Translations under genes and position numbers: made by a program
The notes under the pieces: generated by a model
Told to the model about the DNA's origin: nothing
The model's input: only the letters and a program-made list of their open reading frames with translations
The model's database searches: none
Shown: positions 34,961 to 45,606 of the stretch, piece by piece
Numbering within the stretch: the stretch's first letter is position 1
How the letters are laid out: each line of letters opens with the position of its first letter
NCBI GenBank assembly: GCA_910589415.1
Contig: OU342631.1
Location: 14,012,001-14,076,000 of the forward strand
Length of the DNA stretch: 64,000 bases
Reading direction: 5' to 3'
Source: Malachius bipustulatus
Taxonomy: Eukaryota > Arthropoda > Insecta > Coleoptera > Melyridae

Positions 34961-36529
34961 ATGTTCTGCTGCCCTCACTGTAAAATTAACTTTTCGTCGC
35001 TCAATAAATATAACCTCCATCAGTACTTCCATAGAAAAACTGCGTCTATTTTCTTATGTTTAGTATCTGATTGTTCTCTGACTTTTAAGAAATTTACGTC
35101 CTTTAAATCTCATGTTAATAGATATCATGGTATCAATAATAGTCCCGCAAATTCTACTGATACTATTTTTAAATTTAAATGTAACATAGAAGAATGTCAT
35201 TGGGAATCAGAAAATAAACGAGATTTGTCTGGTCATATGTGTAAACATATTCGCAGTGGAAATATTATTATGTGCCCCTTACAGTCAATTTGTAAAGCGA
35301 AGACGACTTTCGTATCAGCTTCATCGTTTAAAAATCACTTGTTTCGGCGTCATTATCATCAATGTGAAGGGGAAATACAAGTGACCGGATCTGATGGTGT
35401 CAGCTCAAGAAGTGTTGTAAATAACAACCTAACCAGTTCGTCGGAAATAATTGAAATGATCTCAGAATGTGAAGACACTAACGACCCGTTAATCGATGAT
35501 CATGATTCTCCAGATGTGATGGAATCCTTATGTATAAAATTACTTTCAAATCTCTATCTCACCTTAGAGTCAAAATATTTTATAACAAAAAAGTCACTGC
35601 AGACTATAATTAGTGGAATTTCAGATATAAATAATTTAAATATAAAAGTAATTTTAAAGAAATTACGTGAGCAGGGAATAAACGTGGATGAAAGTATTAT
35701 AAAAAAAGATTTATTTAGCTTTGCACATAACCCAACTGACGGTGTTTTAAGAACAAATTATTGCCGAGAAAAATATTATCAAGAAAACTTCAATTACGTT
35801 TCACCCATAAAAGTTGTTCTCAAAAATACTAGTGTCGGCAACGAATCATTTTATTACTATGTACCTATTTTAAAAACAGTGCAAGCTCTGTTACAAAATA
35901 AAAACTTTTTTGAACAATGTTTCAGAGAACAGAACGCGAATAAATATATTATTTCAGATATAACTGACGGTTTATGTTTCAAAAATAATACGTTCTTTCA
36001 AGATAATAAATATTCTCTGGAAATTATTTTATTTCAAGATGCTTTCGAGTTATGCAACCCATTGGGATCATCAAGAAAAAAACACAAAATTGTTGGCATA
36101 TATATGACTTTCGCCAATGTTTTTCCTTGGCATAGGGCTAAAGTTGATGCAATACAATTAGTGGCTCTCTGTAGAGAGTCTGATATAAAAAAATTTGGGT
36201 TTCCAGAAGTTTTGCGTCCCATCGTACAAGATTTAAAACAATTAGAAAACGAGGGTGTCAATTGCAATAATGGTATAAACTTGAAAGGTACTCTTATTGC
36301 CGTAGTTGGTGACAATTTAGGAAGTCATCAGGTTGGGGGATTTTCTGAATCGTTTAATGTTAACATCAACTTTTGTCGGTATTGTTATATAGAAAAATTT
36401 GATCATGTCGATTATAATTCAACTGTGAAGCATAGAACTAAAGAACTGTATCAGAATGATGTCGATACTGCTTTGGCGCTAAATACATCTTATAATGGCG
36501 TGTCAGTGAATGGGTTTTTATTTTTTTAG
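34961..36529 (+). CDS. C2H2 zinc-finger / transposase-like protein of the 34.5-37.8 kb transposon
   Basis: 522 residues from ATG at 34961. Residues 1-145 hold about four C2H2-type fingers (CPHCKINFSSLNKYNLHQYFH, CLVSDCSLTFKKFTSFKSHV..H, CNIEECHW..H, CPLQSICKAK..HLFRRH, quoted in part). A disordered acidic linker follows. The later part has motifs that recur in a widespread, poorly classified animal transposon-protein family: YYVPILKTVQALLQNKNFFE, ILFQDAFELCNPLGSSRKKH, and GDNLGSHQVGGFSESF followed by FCRYCY, a probable metal site. The frame ends abruptly at NGFLFF, where full-length relatives would be expected to continue, so it is probably cut short by an internal deletion. It presumably binds the transposon ends. 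Function is inferred. Confidence 0.65.
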   Translation: MFCCPHCKINFSSLNKYNLHQYFHRKTASIFLCLVSDCSLTFKKFTSFKSHVNRYHGINNSPANSTDTIFKFKCNIEECHWESENKRDLSGHMCKHIRSGNIIMCPLQSICKAKTTFVSASSFKNHLFRRHYHQCEGEIQVTGSDGVSSRSVVNNNLTSSSEIIEMISECEDTNDPLIDDHDSPDVMESLCIKLLSNLYLTLESKYFITKKSLQTIISGISDINNLNIKVILKKLREQGINVDESIIKKDLFSFAHNPTDGVLRTNYCREKYYQENFNYVSPIKVVLKNTSVGNESFYYYVPILKTVQALLQNKNFFEQCFREQNANKYIISDITDGLCFKNNTFFQDNKYSLEIILFQDAFELCNPLGSSRKKHKIVGIYMTFANVFPWHRAKVDAIQLVALCRESDIKKFGFPEVLRPIVQDLKQLENEGVNCNNGINLKGTLIAVVGDNLGSHQVGGFSESFNVNINFCRYCYIEKFDHVDYNSTVKHRTKELYQNDVDTALALNTSYNGVSVNGFLFF

Positions 36530-36573
36530 AATTTGGAAGATCCTTTAGAAGGTATGGTATACTCCCACCCTTA

Positions 36574-36912
36574 TTGAAGTTACTGACGTCGGTAAGTATA
36601 CCTACTCAACAAACTTTTCAGTCTATTTATCTCATAATTTTTGCAGAACTCGAAAAAAAATATTATTACATCGCCATGGAAAATGATATCATCACTTCTC
36701 GTGAGGAAAATTTTTACGAAGCCTTCTTTAGAATGTTCGCTCTCTATTTTATTTTAAACTTGAAATATCCAAGTGACATCAACCACGTTTTTGAGACAAT
36801 CCAAAGATACGTCCTGAAAATACACCCGGATTCAGGGAGCAGGTCGAAGAGTACTGCCAAGAAAAGGGTTGTGGCTTTAATAAATAAATTAGCCAAAGTT
36901 GAATTACTTTAA
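36574..36912 (+). pseudogene. C-terminal piece of the same transposon protein, separated by a deletion
   Basis: The recognisable part starts about 36640 (LEKKYYYIAMENDIITSREE) and runs to the stop at 36910-36912 with FYEAFFRMFALYFILNLKYP, FETIQRYVLKIHPDSGSRSK and ALINKLAKVELL. A C-terminal block of this kind (aliphatic helix, FIQRY-like, INP-like, ending in a NKL helix) is known to me from the ends of similar transposon proteins. It is in a different segment from the 522-residue frame, about 45-110 bases beyond its stop, so the gene looks internally deleted or spliced. Confidence 0.5.
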
Positions 36913-38149
36913 GAGATGCATGAGTGCTTGTTTTTTTTTATAATATCTACTTTTGTTATTTTCAAACTATAAGTGAGGCTCGACGTTTTTGAAATGTGAA
37001 TTGTCGTTAAGTTTTATATTTAGAATCTATTTTATTTTTATATGTCTAGTCAACAATAGTTAAACGTTGAATTTTACAATTTAATTAAATTTTATTAACT
37101 ATATTATCATACATAGTGTCTTATTTATTCCTCAGTCAATATTTACTTGCATATCAATATGAATACAATGTACCTATGTGGTGTTTCATGTGTTATAAAT
37201 TCGCTTCTAATCGATTCTATTTGAATCATGTCATGTATTGAACAATAAAAATCACCAAACTCTCACTTGAATATTTTAATAATTATTATTGGGTTAATCT
37301 ATTTATAGTTTACATGACATTCATTATTAATATTCACACAAAAGTTTGTAAAAATTACAACACTCAACATGTAAAATTAATTACAATTTACTAGTAAAAT
37401 TTTCAGAAATATCAGTAAAAATAACACAATTTTGCTGGTAAAATAAATACCTTTATTGTGTAGTATTCACAAAATTATCAGTAAAAATTACTAACTTTCT
37501 GTAAAAATTACCCTAGAAATACACTACCATGAATGTAAAATAAACCACATCTTCAATGTATTACTTACAAAAATTAAGTAAAAATTACACAACATTTGTA
37601 ATTAATACATCCCATTTCTTGTAAAAATCACATGAAATTTATTGTGAAAAATATTACAGGATCGTTGGTAATTTTACACATGCTAGGTAACTTTTACTAT
37701 GATTATCGATGGCAACAAAATAACCAATGATTTTCATTGTAATTTTACAGATTTGCTTTTTACAGTGTGGGGTAAGATGAAGAATTGTACTTATAAGTTT
37801 AGTTTTTCCATGTTTTTTTTTTTTAGAATGATAGTTTATTCTACGTTGTTATTGACGCGTTTTATTTTGATTGCCAAAATGTTTATTAAAATAAATATTT
37901 AAATATAACAATAATATATGTATTTGTTTGTTGTTAATTGAGACAAGTTTATTCTTAACATCGTCAACTTACCCACTCTCCCCTAATATAACCTACAAAT
38001 AAAAAAAATAAAAAATGCGTTCTAGAGGTAGGTAGGTATACCTATATATCGGCGAATTTTTTTTATATAAACGCAGGTAAAACCCAAGATAAAGTTAAAT
38101 AAATATTCTCAAATGGCTCCTTATTCAGGAAGCTTTGAGGTCCTGTATG

Positions 38150-38650
38150 TAGGTATACTCGGTAGAAGGAATATTTGAAGGCCCAGAGGCTATGTACCTA
38201 GCGACACAAAGAGTATTAAAGCGTAACATCGTAAAGACATTATATTGCAAGCAATAATGCTATAAGACCTTTTTCTGCAGGGTAGTATTCCAACAATATT
38301 TATTTTATCTTCAGGAAAAAATGTGCTTTTCATGCATTAGTCAATTTTTATAAAATTGTCAATTAAGTACCTACATATTACACTGACAAGGATTTATGAC
38401 GGGAAATTAATCCCCTGCTTTAAAACAAGCGCCTATTAGGTACATAAAAATGTAAATCAAGTTAAGTTGTTTCTTACAGTTTCTAAATTTTGAATTATAC
38501 CTAGATACGGTCCTGGTCAGACACCCGTCTCTATTTACTTTTCAATGTTGGTTGTCCCTTAATCTCTTGAGTAAACATTGCAAGAAGATTTACGAGAGTT
38601 CAAATATCTATTCCATCCACTATATACCTATACCTACCTATTATCGAGTC
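38150..38650. other. Unassigned ~500 bp between pieces of an inverted-repeat arm
   Basis: AT-rich sequence interrupting the right arm of the 33838-38745 element. No coding content or clear termini were seen. Confidence 0.4.
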
Positions 38651-38759
38651 CCGGAAATAATTGAAATCGGACATATGATTCTATACAACTTTCTTTTTTA
38701 AATCACCTCATTTTGCACTTATCACAATTTGATAGTTAGCTAATATTAGGTGTATACCC

Positions 38760-39345
38760 TTGTATATAGGTACCTAATATACAACCATCAAGCATAAAGA
38801 AATAAGGCTTATTTCTTTTATTACTTAAATTGGTTTTTGTAGAGTGACACGGCAGCTCCCAAGAAATATTTTTGCATGTGGTCTTAATGATATCTTCACT
38901 CAGTTCCTGAATGAATTAATAAAAATCTTGGATTAAAATGTTTGTGACCTTCTGTTGAATAGGTACCTAGGACCTATAGGTAATTATAAACCTACCTATA
39001 GGTAAAATATTTTTTACTGACGGTACTGTTTTCTTGGCTTTCCTTGTTGCGGACTCATCAGCATGTCATATCAGTCAGCCACACTCTTACCATAGGTTCT
39101 TACGAAAATTGGATCACCTATAGGAATTCGCCTACCTATACCTAGATAGGTACTTTTTTATAAAAAAAAGATGGAACATCGGGTCTTACTTATTTAGGTA
39201 AGACACAATCGCTCCACTCTGGAATTTTGCTTGGAGTAGGTAGGTAGATACTATCAGCTACAGACAAATTTTTAAAAATATATATAGGTATAGGTATATC
39301 TAAGTAATAGTTTTACAGACGAACACAACACCCAAGGCTCGAATG
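38760..39345. repeat. Stretch dense in the CCTATAGGTA / GGTAGGTACCTA motif
   Basis: Short imperfectly palindromic CCTATAGGTA, GTACCTAC and GTAGGTAGGTA words occur every few tens of bases. They also occur at 33576-33830, 38020-38050, 39420-39560 and many other places in the window. No gene was seen. Confidence 0.6.
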
Positions 39346-39420
39346 GGATTCGAACCCACGCGGTGACAGCGCCAACGGATTAGTAGACTCCTCTTCTAAT
39401 CCACTGAGATACCGACCGCT
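39340..39420 (-). repeat. tRNA-like sequence, probable SINE head or tRNA pseudogene
   Basis: The minus strand reads an A-box-like TATCTCAGTGGATTAGA and a perfect B box GGGTTCGAATCCC, about 50 bases apart, with a variable-arm-like segment as in class II (Ser/Leu) tRNAs. A 7 bp stem GGATTAG / CTAATCC lies where the anticodon arm would be, but its loop is too long, and the acceptor stem does not pair. It is therefore not a normal tRNA; a Pol III-driven SINE head is the best reading. Confidence 0.45.
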
Positions 39421-39689
39421 CCGTATCTACCTACCTATACCTTCTTATTTTAACGAGTTTCCCGTGGTGGTTGAATTTGAATCAAATTACTTACAATAGG
39501 TAGGGTATAAGAATAACAAAATCCATGCACATGAAATAAATAACCCACCCCATAGGTAGGTAGGTATATACATCTAATAATTAAGGTAGCAACCGCCTGG
39601 GTCCGATAATAAAGATGCGTGTCCCGTATCAGACACACAACCGCCTCCCGTCCTCGCCCTCAATAATTACATTAGGCCGGACTGAATCA

Positions 39690-40324
39690 CTCAGCTAGAT
39701 AATTGCGTATGGCGTCCATAAACCCTTGCAACTATCATTTCATATTTAAAAGCTGGAAAGGCGGACTGCATTCCTCGTTAAACGGCGTCCGAGCATTGGT
39801 CTGAGAGTCGTCGGCTCGGCGCCCCATTGGTGGGCGGTCTGAGAATGCAATAATCACCTCGATGGGCGTGCTTTCGGCACTTTGACAGGTGGGGATAGAT
39901 GGGCGGAGCGTCGATCTATGTAGGGGTAAGGAATTTTTATGTCCTCAGTCGAACTTGATACCGCGTGTAGTATCAACACACTATCGCATTTCAGGAGACG
40001 TCTCGTCGTTCGACAATCACGTGCGATATGAATACAATAGTTACAATGTAAACAGGAATAAGTATTAGGAAACGGAAAAATGTGTCGAGTGATATCAATG
40101 AAATAATAAATAATACCTAATGAAACTGGGTTAAGTGTGTTTGGTTACCTATAGATTGATCGGATTGTCGTTTGAGTAGGTTATATAGGAACTGGAGAAA
40201 GACTTGTGCGTTGATGGATTTATTGTTCAGTGTGCGGTTCCGTCGGGTTCGCCGGGTGTAATCTGGGCAGTGCAATAATAATATAGTGCGAAGGGTTGCT
40301 TTGCGATGTGTATATATGTATAAT
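39690..40324 (+). promoter_or_regulatory. vg: Probable promoter / 5' UTR region of vestigial
   Basis: The region upstream of the vg start codon is markedly richer in G+C and CpG than its surroundings (about 39780-39930), with CCCATTGGTGGGCGG (a CCAAT-type box in reverse plus a GC box) at about 39822-39836. No TATA box in the expected position was certain. The call rests on position and composition. Confidence 0.4.
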
Positions 40325-40468
40325 ATGAGTTGTTCTGAAGTTATGTACCAGGCTTATTATCCTTATCTGTACCAAAGGGCAGGGGCGGCACCACCAGTAT
40401 CAGCACATCCTGTGCCTAGGACTGGACCTTTTAGTTCACCCTTTGGTGCTGCCCACCAATATGACAGG
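40325..40468 (+). CDS. vg: Vestigial, first coding exon
   Basis: The ATG at 40325 opens 48 codons ending at AGG|GTATGT (donor GT at 40469-40470), phase 0. The N-terminus MSCSEVMYQAYYPYLYQRAG matches the conserved start of insect Vestigial (known from Drosophila as EVMYxAYYPYLYxRAG). The exon ends at HQYDR, like the QYER of the fly protein. Vestigial is a nuclear co-activator that binds the TEAD factor Scalloped through a Tondu domain and specifies wing identity. The Tondu domain is encoded by later exons that I did not recognise in the remaining 23 kb, so the first intron is probably long. An upstream GTG-initiated extension of the frame is not needed. Identification is from memory of the family motif. 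Confidence 0.85.
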
Positions 40469-41229
40469 GTATGTACCCACCATAATTATTACCTATATCT
40501 TATTTATACCTATACCTACTTATATGTAATAGCTTTTATAACTTTTGTGTTTTATGGCTCCTTTACAATTTATGGCATTGTTTTATGCCGGATCTCTTGC
40601 TTATATCTATTTTTTAAATTTTTTGTTCGATAAAAAAGAAAACTATAGACTTTGCATACTTATCATACCACGAAACGATCATAAAAAAATTACCACAATA
40701 CCTACCCACTTATAAGGATTCTTATACCTATTAGGTAAATATTAGGTATATCTATCTCATTTTAAATGATAAAAGTAATGTAAGTATAGTACCCCGCATA
40801 CCTATATAACCCCATGCATGGGACTATAGATAGGCCTTCAAGGTTATTTCTGCTAATTCTATATATACTGGACACCACCATCACCATGCATGCACATCAC
40901 TAACCGCGATGGCGCATATATTACATTTTTTATAAACATTCGAAAATTAATGTGAGCAGAAATAGTGCGGGTTTCAAACCACGATCGCACCCAAGTTCTT
41001 GACTTTTTGGGCTCCGTAGTGTTAGTATAGCGAGGTCTTCACCGCAGCACCACGGGGCAATCTGTAAAGCTGAAATAAAAGTGCGGCGCACTACTCCGTG
41101 TTTACCGATAAGGTGATTAGGAACTTACAAAAAATATTAAATTCGTTTTTCGGTAACTTTAATATCTTTTAACAAAATTACCATCAGAATAAAGGCAAAC
41201 GAATTAAGGAAAATAATTACCTACTTATA

Positions 41230-42131
41230 TACAGGGTTATTCACGGTATACGCCACGGAAGATTATGGCCGTGTCTCTGGATTTTGGGATCTTTTTATTT
41301 TTGGAGTGGTTAGAGATCCGACAGAGGTACGTTTTAAAATTATATTCATAATGTACAGGGTGTCCCAAAAGCATGAAACATATCAAAGTTATGTTTTTTT
41401 AAATGGAATGCTCCTATGTTATTATGCACTCGTTATTGCATTTTTAGAATGCCTGAGAAGAGAAAATAAGATTGGCTTTTACAGTTGGTGTTTAAATTCA
41501 GAAGTTTTTGAGTTATAAACAAGTGAAAATACTTAGTCATTTTTCAAGTTCAAGGCCCTGTACCTACAACGAAAACGGTTCAAGATAGAGAAAAACGGCT
41601 TACATGTCCCTATTTTAACTTTTCATGCACTATCCAATGATGTAGATGAAATGTTTATACAGGGTGATAAAAAATTTGAAAAATTCTGAGATTTCTCCAC
41701 GCGTCGTCAAAAAAAAATCAAAGAAAGTACAAATGTTTCTATACCATAGGATAGTACATGAAAAGTTAAAATGGGTACATGTAAGCCGTTTTTCTCTATC
41801 TTGAACCGTTTTCGTTGTACATGGCCTTGAACTTGAAAAATGACGATTTTCACTTGTTTATAACTCAAAAACTTCTAAATTTAAACACCAACTGTAAAAA
41901 CCAATCTCATTTTTTCTTCTCAGATAATCTAAAAATGCAATAACATAGGAGCATTCCATTTAAAAAAACATAACTTTGATATGTTTCATGCTTTTGGGAC
42001 ACCTGTACATTATGAATATAATTTTAAAACGTACCTCTGCCGGGTCTCTATCCACTCCAAAAATAAAAAGATCCTAAAATCCAGAGACACTGCCATAATC
42101 TTCCGTGGCGTATACCGTGAATAACCCTGTA
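41230..42131. mobile_element. Foldback element (902 bp, ~390 bp arms), TACAGGGTTATTCACGGTAT ends
   Basis: The left arm from TACAGGGTTATTCACGGTAT to about 41640 is matched almost base for base by the inverse right arm (about 41745-42131, ending ATACCGTGAATAACCCTGTA). The spacer is only about 100 bases, making this one large hairpin. An internal TACAGGGTGTCCCAAAAGCA block (41355) shows it is related to the TACAGGGTG family. A short frame (41306-41518) is just arm sequence. Confidence 0.9.
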
Positions 42132-42260
42132 TACCTACTTGTCATAACACCCTGCACATCTCATTTTTTAGTGCGATTTCTGAGCTTTATTTTACCTATA
42201 GGGTAAGTCGAGGATAGATGGATCACATATTTACAGATATTTACAGCACTTTTGTTGATA

Positions 42261-42795
42261 TACAGGGTGTTAAGAAAATGACGGATAAACTCTTCAGTAC
42301 ATTGTAGGGGGCACCCAGTAGAGTACGGGAAAAATAATTAAAAAAATTCTGGTCTTCAATTTGGTGAGATAAAAAATGCCAAAGCCAAAGTTAACATTTT
42401 ATTATCTTTGTTTTTCAGTATTTGCAAAAAATAAATGATTTTATAGATATAAAAAGGGTACTTTAATCGTTATCAATTTATAAAAATTGCTTAAGATGTA
42501 TTACTGGCTTGGAAAATTTAATAAGAATTATTTTTATTTTCTAAGATGCTGAAAACAGCATTTGGCAACAGCGGTTTTGATACCTTGACTATACCTACAT
42601 TGTTAGAAATTAGACGAAATTACCAAATAACTGTTATCGTGTTATAAACGTTGCCAAATTTATTGTTCAAAATTTCGCTTATATCTTTTAAAATGTAGCT
42701 CTGGATTTTTTAAAATTGTTTTTCCCGTACTTTACTGATGAGTGTCCCCTACAATGTACTGAAGAGTTTATCCGTCATTTTCTTAACACCCTGTA
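42261..42795. mobile_element. MITE with TACAGGGTGTTAAGAAAATG inverted ends
   Basis: The left terminus TACAGGGTGTTAAGAAAATG, with GACGGATAAACTCTTCAGTA following, is inverted at the right end, closing with CATTTTCTTAACACCCTGTA. The TIR is about 90 bases with a few differences; the middle does not pair. No coding content. Confidence 0.88.
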
Positions 42796-43008
42796 TAATA
42801 TTTTTTTTCAATTAACAATGCTTCAGGTAACTGTTTATTAAAGTTATAGTAACAAAAAAAATCAAAAATTTTATCCGTAAATTCTAAATAAAAAAACATA
42901 GCTTCAGTGTTCCAAAAGTTCAACTCTCCTCCACTCTATACCTATAGTGAGATGGACCACTTATATAGGAGGTTAAATGGACCTTTATTGTGTAATTGAA
43001 GTGCGGTA

Positions 43009-43610
43009 TCAATTATTTACACTTGTTTGAATGTTTTCCACGCTGATGACACATATTATCATATGTCGTGCATCCTTCGTGTAGCCAACGTCCACAAACG
43101 TTAATCCAGGCATCCTTCCTCTTGGTTTTCTATAAGCCTCTTTGCAGCCAGCGCATGCTGCTTTTCGTAATAATGCAGCATCGCTTTCATCTGAACTGTC
43201 ATTTAGCACAATGTTGATATCTGAATCTGTGGATGAAAATGGGTTCTTTCTCTGCTTCCGAAATTTTTTTTTGCCTTTCATTGCACTACTTTTTTAATTT
43301 TCAAATTTCCTCGTTCTTTTTTGAGTGACTTTTTCTTACTCATCTCTACTCTCCTTTTTATATTTTCTTCAGAAGCTAGAATTTCTGCAATATTTCTGCC
43401 ACGTTTCCGTTCACTAATGACTGTCGCGTGGTTATTGGTAGAGTTTTGATTTAACAGTTTTCCTGGAGTGATTTTGGGCGGAGAATTGTTGATTACAGGA
43501 AATGCTTGATGGATTCCCGTTGATTGTTGATCAGAGGGTGGGATCGGCTGTGGGCCTTGTGACTTGTATTTCCTTTTCTTGAATATGTATCATCAGGCAT
43601 TTCTGCAAAT
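43009..43610 (-). pseudogene. C-terminal tail of a pogo/Tigger-like DDE transposase, decayed
   Basis: On the minus strand, frames between 43610 and 43009 read the polar, Lys/Ser-rich tail typical of pogo-like transposases: a segment around 43300-43570 with NNSPPKITPGKL and ERKRGRNIAEILASEENIKR, then after a frame change MKGKKKFRKQRKNPFSSTDS and a CxxC site (AACAGCKEAY). The DDE core is absent. Nearby GATGGACCA / TGGTCCATC words (42950, 43630, 43650, 43680) may be remnants of its ends. Confidence 0.5.
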
Positions 43611-43689
43611 AAAACCGTTATAACAAGGACCATCTATCCTCGAAATATGGTGGTCCATCTATCCTCTGACGGTAGGAGAGATGGTCCAG

Positions 43690-45470
43690 TTAAACACGTG
43701 TAGTTAAACGGCAATGGTGGATATTAAAATGATAAAACGTGTGTTTCTAAATGTTATTCTAATATATTATGCAGAAATAAAATGATTTACACTTACACCT
43801 CAGTGGTCGCTTCATGGTTCAGAAATAATGGTGCACAAATTTTCGATACTTTGTTTAGTAACAGTAGCCAAATTTAGCGGCGTTTCTCAATTGGGCGAAA
43901 CTACCTGAGTGACCCTTCGGCACCACGGGGGGCCTATAATCCTACAGCTCAATTGGGCGAAGGGATTTTTAAATACCGTTGAGTTATTTGCATGCTTTAA
44001 TGTGACTACGTTGCGAGATTTTACAGAAATTCCGATGTTCTACATTAAATAAAACTGAAAAAAATAAATAAATAATATTAATATTTGATGTATTATTTTT
44101 TAAAGTTCTATCAAATACATCAAGCCCTTAGTGCATATACAATTATTTTATACTATACTTACCTATACAGCAGAAACATGAAACATTAATAGAAAAGTAA
44201 ACGTCGTTGCTATACCTACTCAAATAATCCATAAAAAGCAATCAGTTACTATGAATTGATTTATCATAAATTTATCATAATTTTCAATTGACTAGGTTAT
44301 TGCCTTTGAGAAAATCATGATAAATTTTCACGATGTTTTCAATTTCATGTTGCAATAATTATACTTTAGAAAAGTATTTATTTGCAGAAGTCATTCAGTC
44401 TGTTTCAAATTTCTTATTTTTTGTTTACACATCTGAAAGTGCTGTGAAAAAATACCATTGCAATGACATACCTACCTAGTACCTATAAGGTACTCCACCG
44501 GAAGGATAGAAATAATAGAAAGTTGTGTTAGAAATTACCTTCAAACTCGGATGAGGGAAACTCTGTAACTTGAAAATCAACCGTTGGATTCAATTTTTTT
44601 TTTGTAGAATATCCTTAATTTTAATGGGCTCTATATCTATACCCTGTGTATTACCTATATTATAAGTAGATAAATGTATAATTAATTAATTAATTGAATT
44701 AATTAATATTCAATGGATTCTTAGGGAAAAAATACTTACATATTAATTATTGTCTAAATATAGTCTTCAAATGCTTATAGATCCTGTCTTATTTTTAACG
44801 AACCTACATACTGTTTCCCTTATTTGTTTTCTATAGGTATACTTAATATCTTATGCAACATTCAACACCTTTTTTATCGTACTCCTAATGTATAAAAAAC
44901 TCGCCCGTCGGGCCTTATAAGTAAACTTGGGCACGTATAGGTAGGTACTAGGTTGGTACCTTACTGACTCCGCGCATTAAACTTTAATGAATTTTCAAAA
45001 ACGTGTTTTAAAACTCAGTGATACCTACCTACCTTCTCTGGATACCTGCCTTCTCTGCAATTATCATTTTATTCAGAAGAATTGCAGGAATTTGTTCTGC
45101 CATGTTTATAAAATGAGGGCACGGAATCAAAGTTGGCATCACTAATTTCTATAAATAATAGGTATAGGTACTTACAGTAATTAACATAAAAGAAAAATTG
45201 GTTTTCGTTGATGCGCTAACAAAACCCAGGTTATTGTCATTCTAATAAATTGTACCTATTTGAACTCCCTCCCCTCCCCTCAGAAAGATTATCACCAACT
45301 CAGCTATGCGCACCTTTAAAATCGTTTTTTTAAAGACTTTAGGAAAATCACGCATATTTTATTGCACTCTAAGCAGAGAAAACCCAAAAAATGAGACAGA
45401 TATTCAGATTACTTATTAAATCTGAAATGAAAAATTTAGGTACTAAAGCTAGGTGTAAGAAAGTGTGGCA
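43690..45470. other. Intergenic region (or vestigial intron)
   Basis: AT-rich with scattered CTACCTA motifs. No gene was recognised. If the vg gene continues beyond the window, this and the following regions are its first intron. Confidence 0.4.
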
Positions 45471-45474
45471 TCAT

Positions 45475-45606
45475 AATAGTATTATTCAACAAGCGCATAA
45501 TGATAGCTATTATCCACGAAGATGAAAATTGCAGCACGAGCCTCTGGCGAGTGCTGTAACATCTAAGTGGATAATAGCCATTATGCGCGAGTGGAATACT
45601 ATACTT
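45475..45606. repeat. Quasi-palindromic hairpin element (HP3)
   Basis: The left arm AGTATTATTCAACAAGCGCATAATG then ATAGCTATTATCCACGAAGATG pairs with the right arm (minus reading) AGTATTCCACTCGCGCATAATG then GCTATTATCCACTTAGATG. The centre is GCACGAGCCTCTGGCGAGTGC. Arm lengths are about 60 bases. Confidence 0.85.

Larger units (their letters stand above)
34480..37774 (+). mobile_element. 3.3 kb DNA transposon, TACCC...CACAGTAAAAA ends, subterminal motif arrays, one C2H2/transposase-like gene
   Basis: Left end TACCCTGCACAGTAAAAAA; right end in reverse complement TACCCCACACTGTAAAAAG. Next to each end are arrays of a GTAATTTTTAC / TGTAAAAATTAC motif in both orientations: about 34500-34745 on the left and 37335-37765 on the right. 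CACTG-like termini plus motif arrays recall CACTA (EnSpm) transposons, but the outer TACCC and the lack of a clean target duplication leave the class open. The encoded protein lies in the middle. Confidence 0.7.
33838..38745. mobile_element. Old inverted-repeat element with nested insertions
   Basis: The left block 33840-33978 (TAGCTCACCATCGAATTGTG ... AGGTGATTTAAAAAAGAA ... GTCCGATTT ... GACCTCAAAGTTTCCTGCAT) reappears inverted in two pieces on the right: 38108-38145 and 38650-38745. The inner piece (GGCTCCTTATTCAGGAAGCT) and outer piece (TTTTTTAAATCACCTCA ... CACAATTTGATAG) are separated by about 500 bases of unrelated DNA, consistent with an insertion into the right arm. The C2H2/transposase-bearing transposon sits between the arms. 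Confidence 0.6.
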
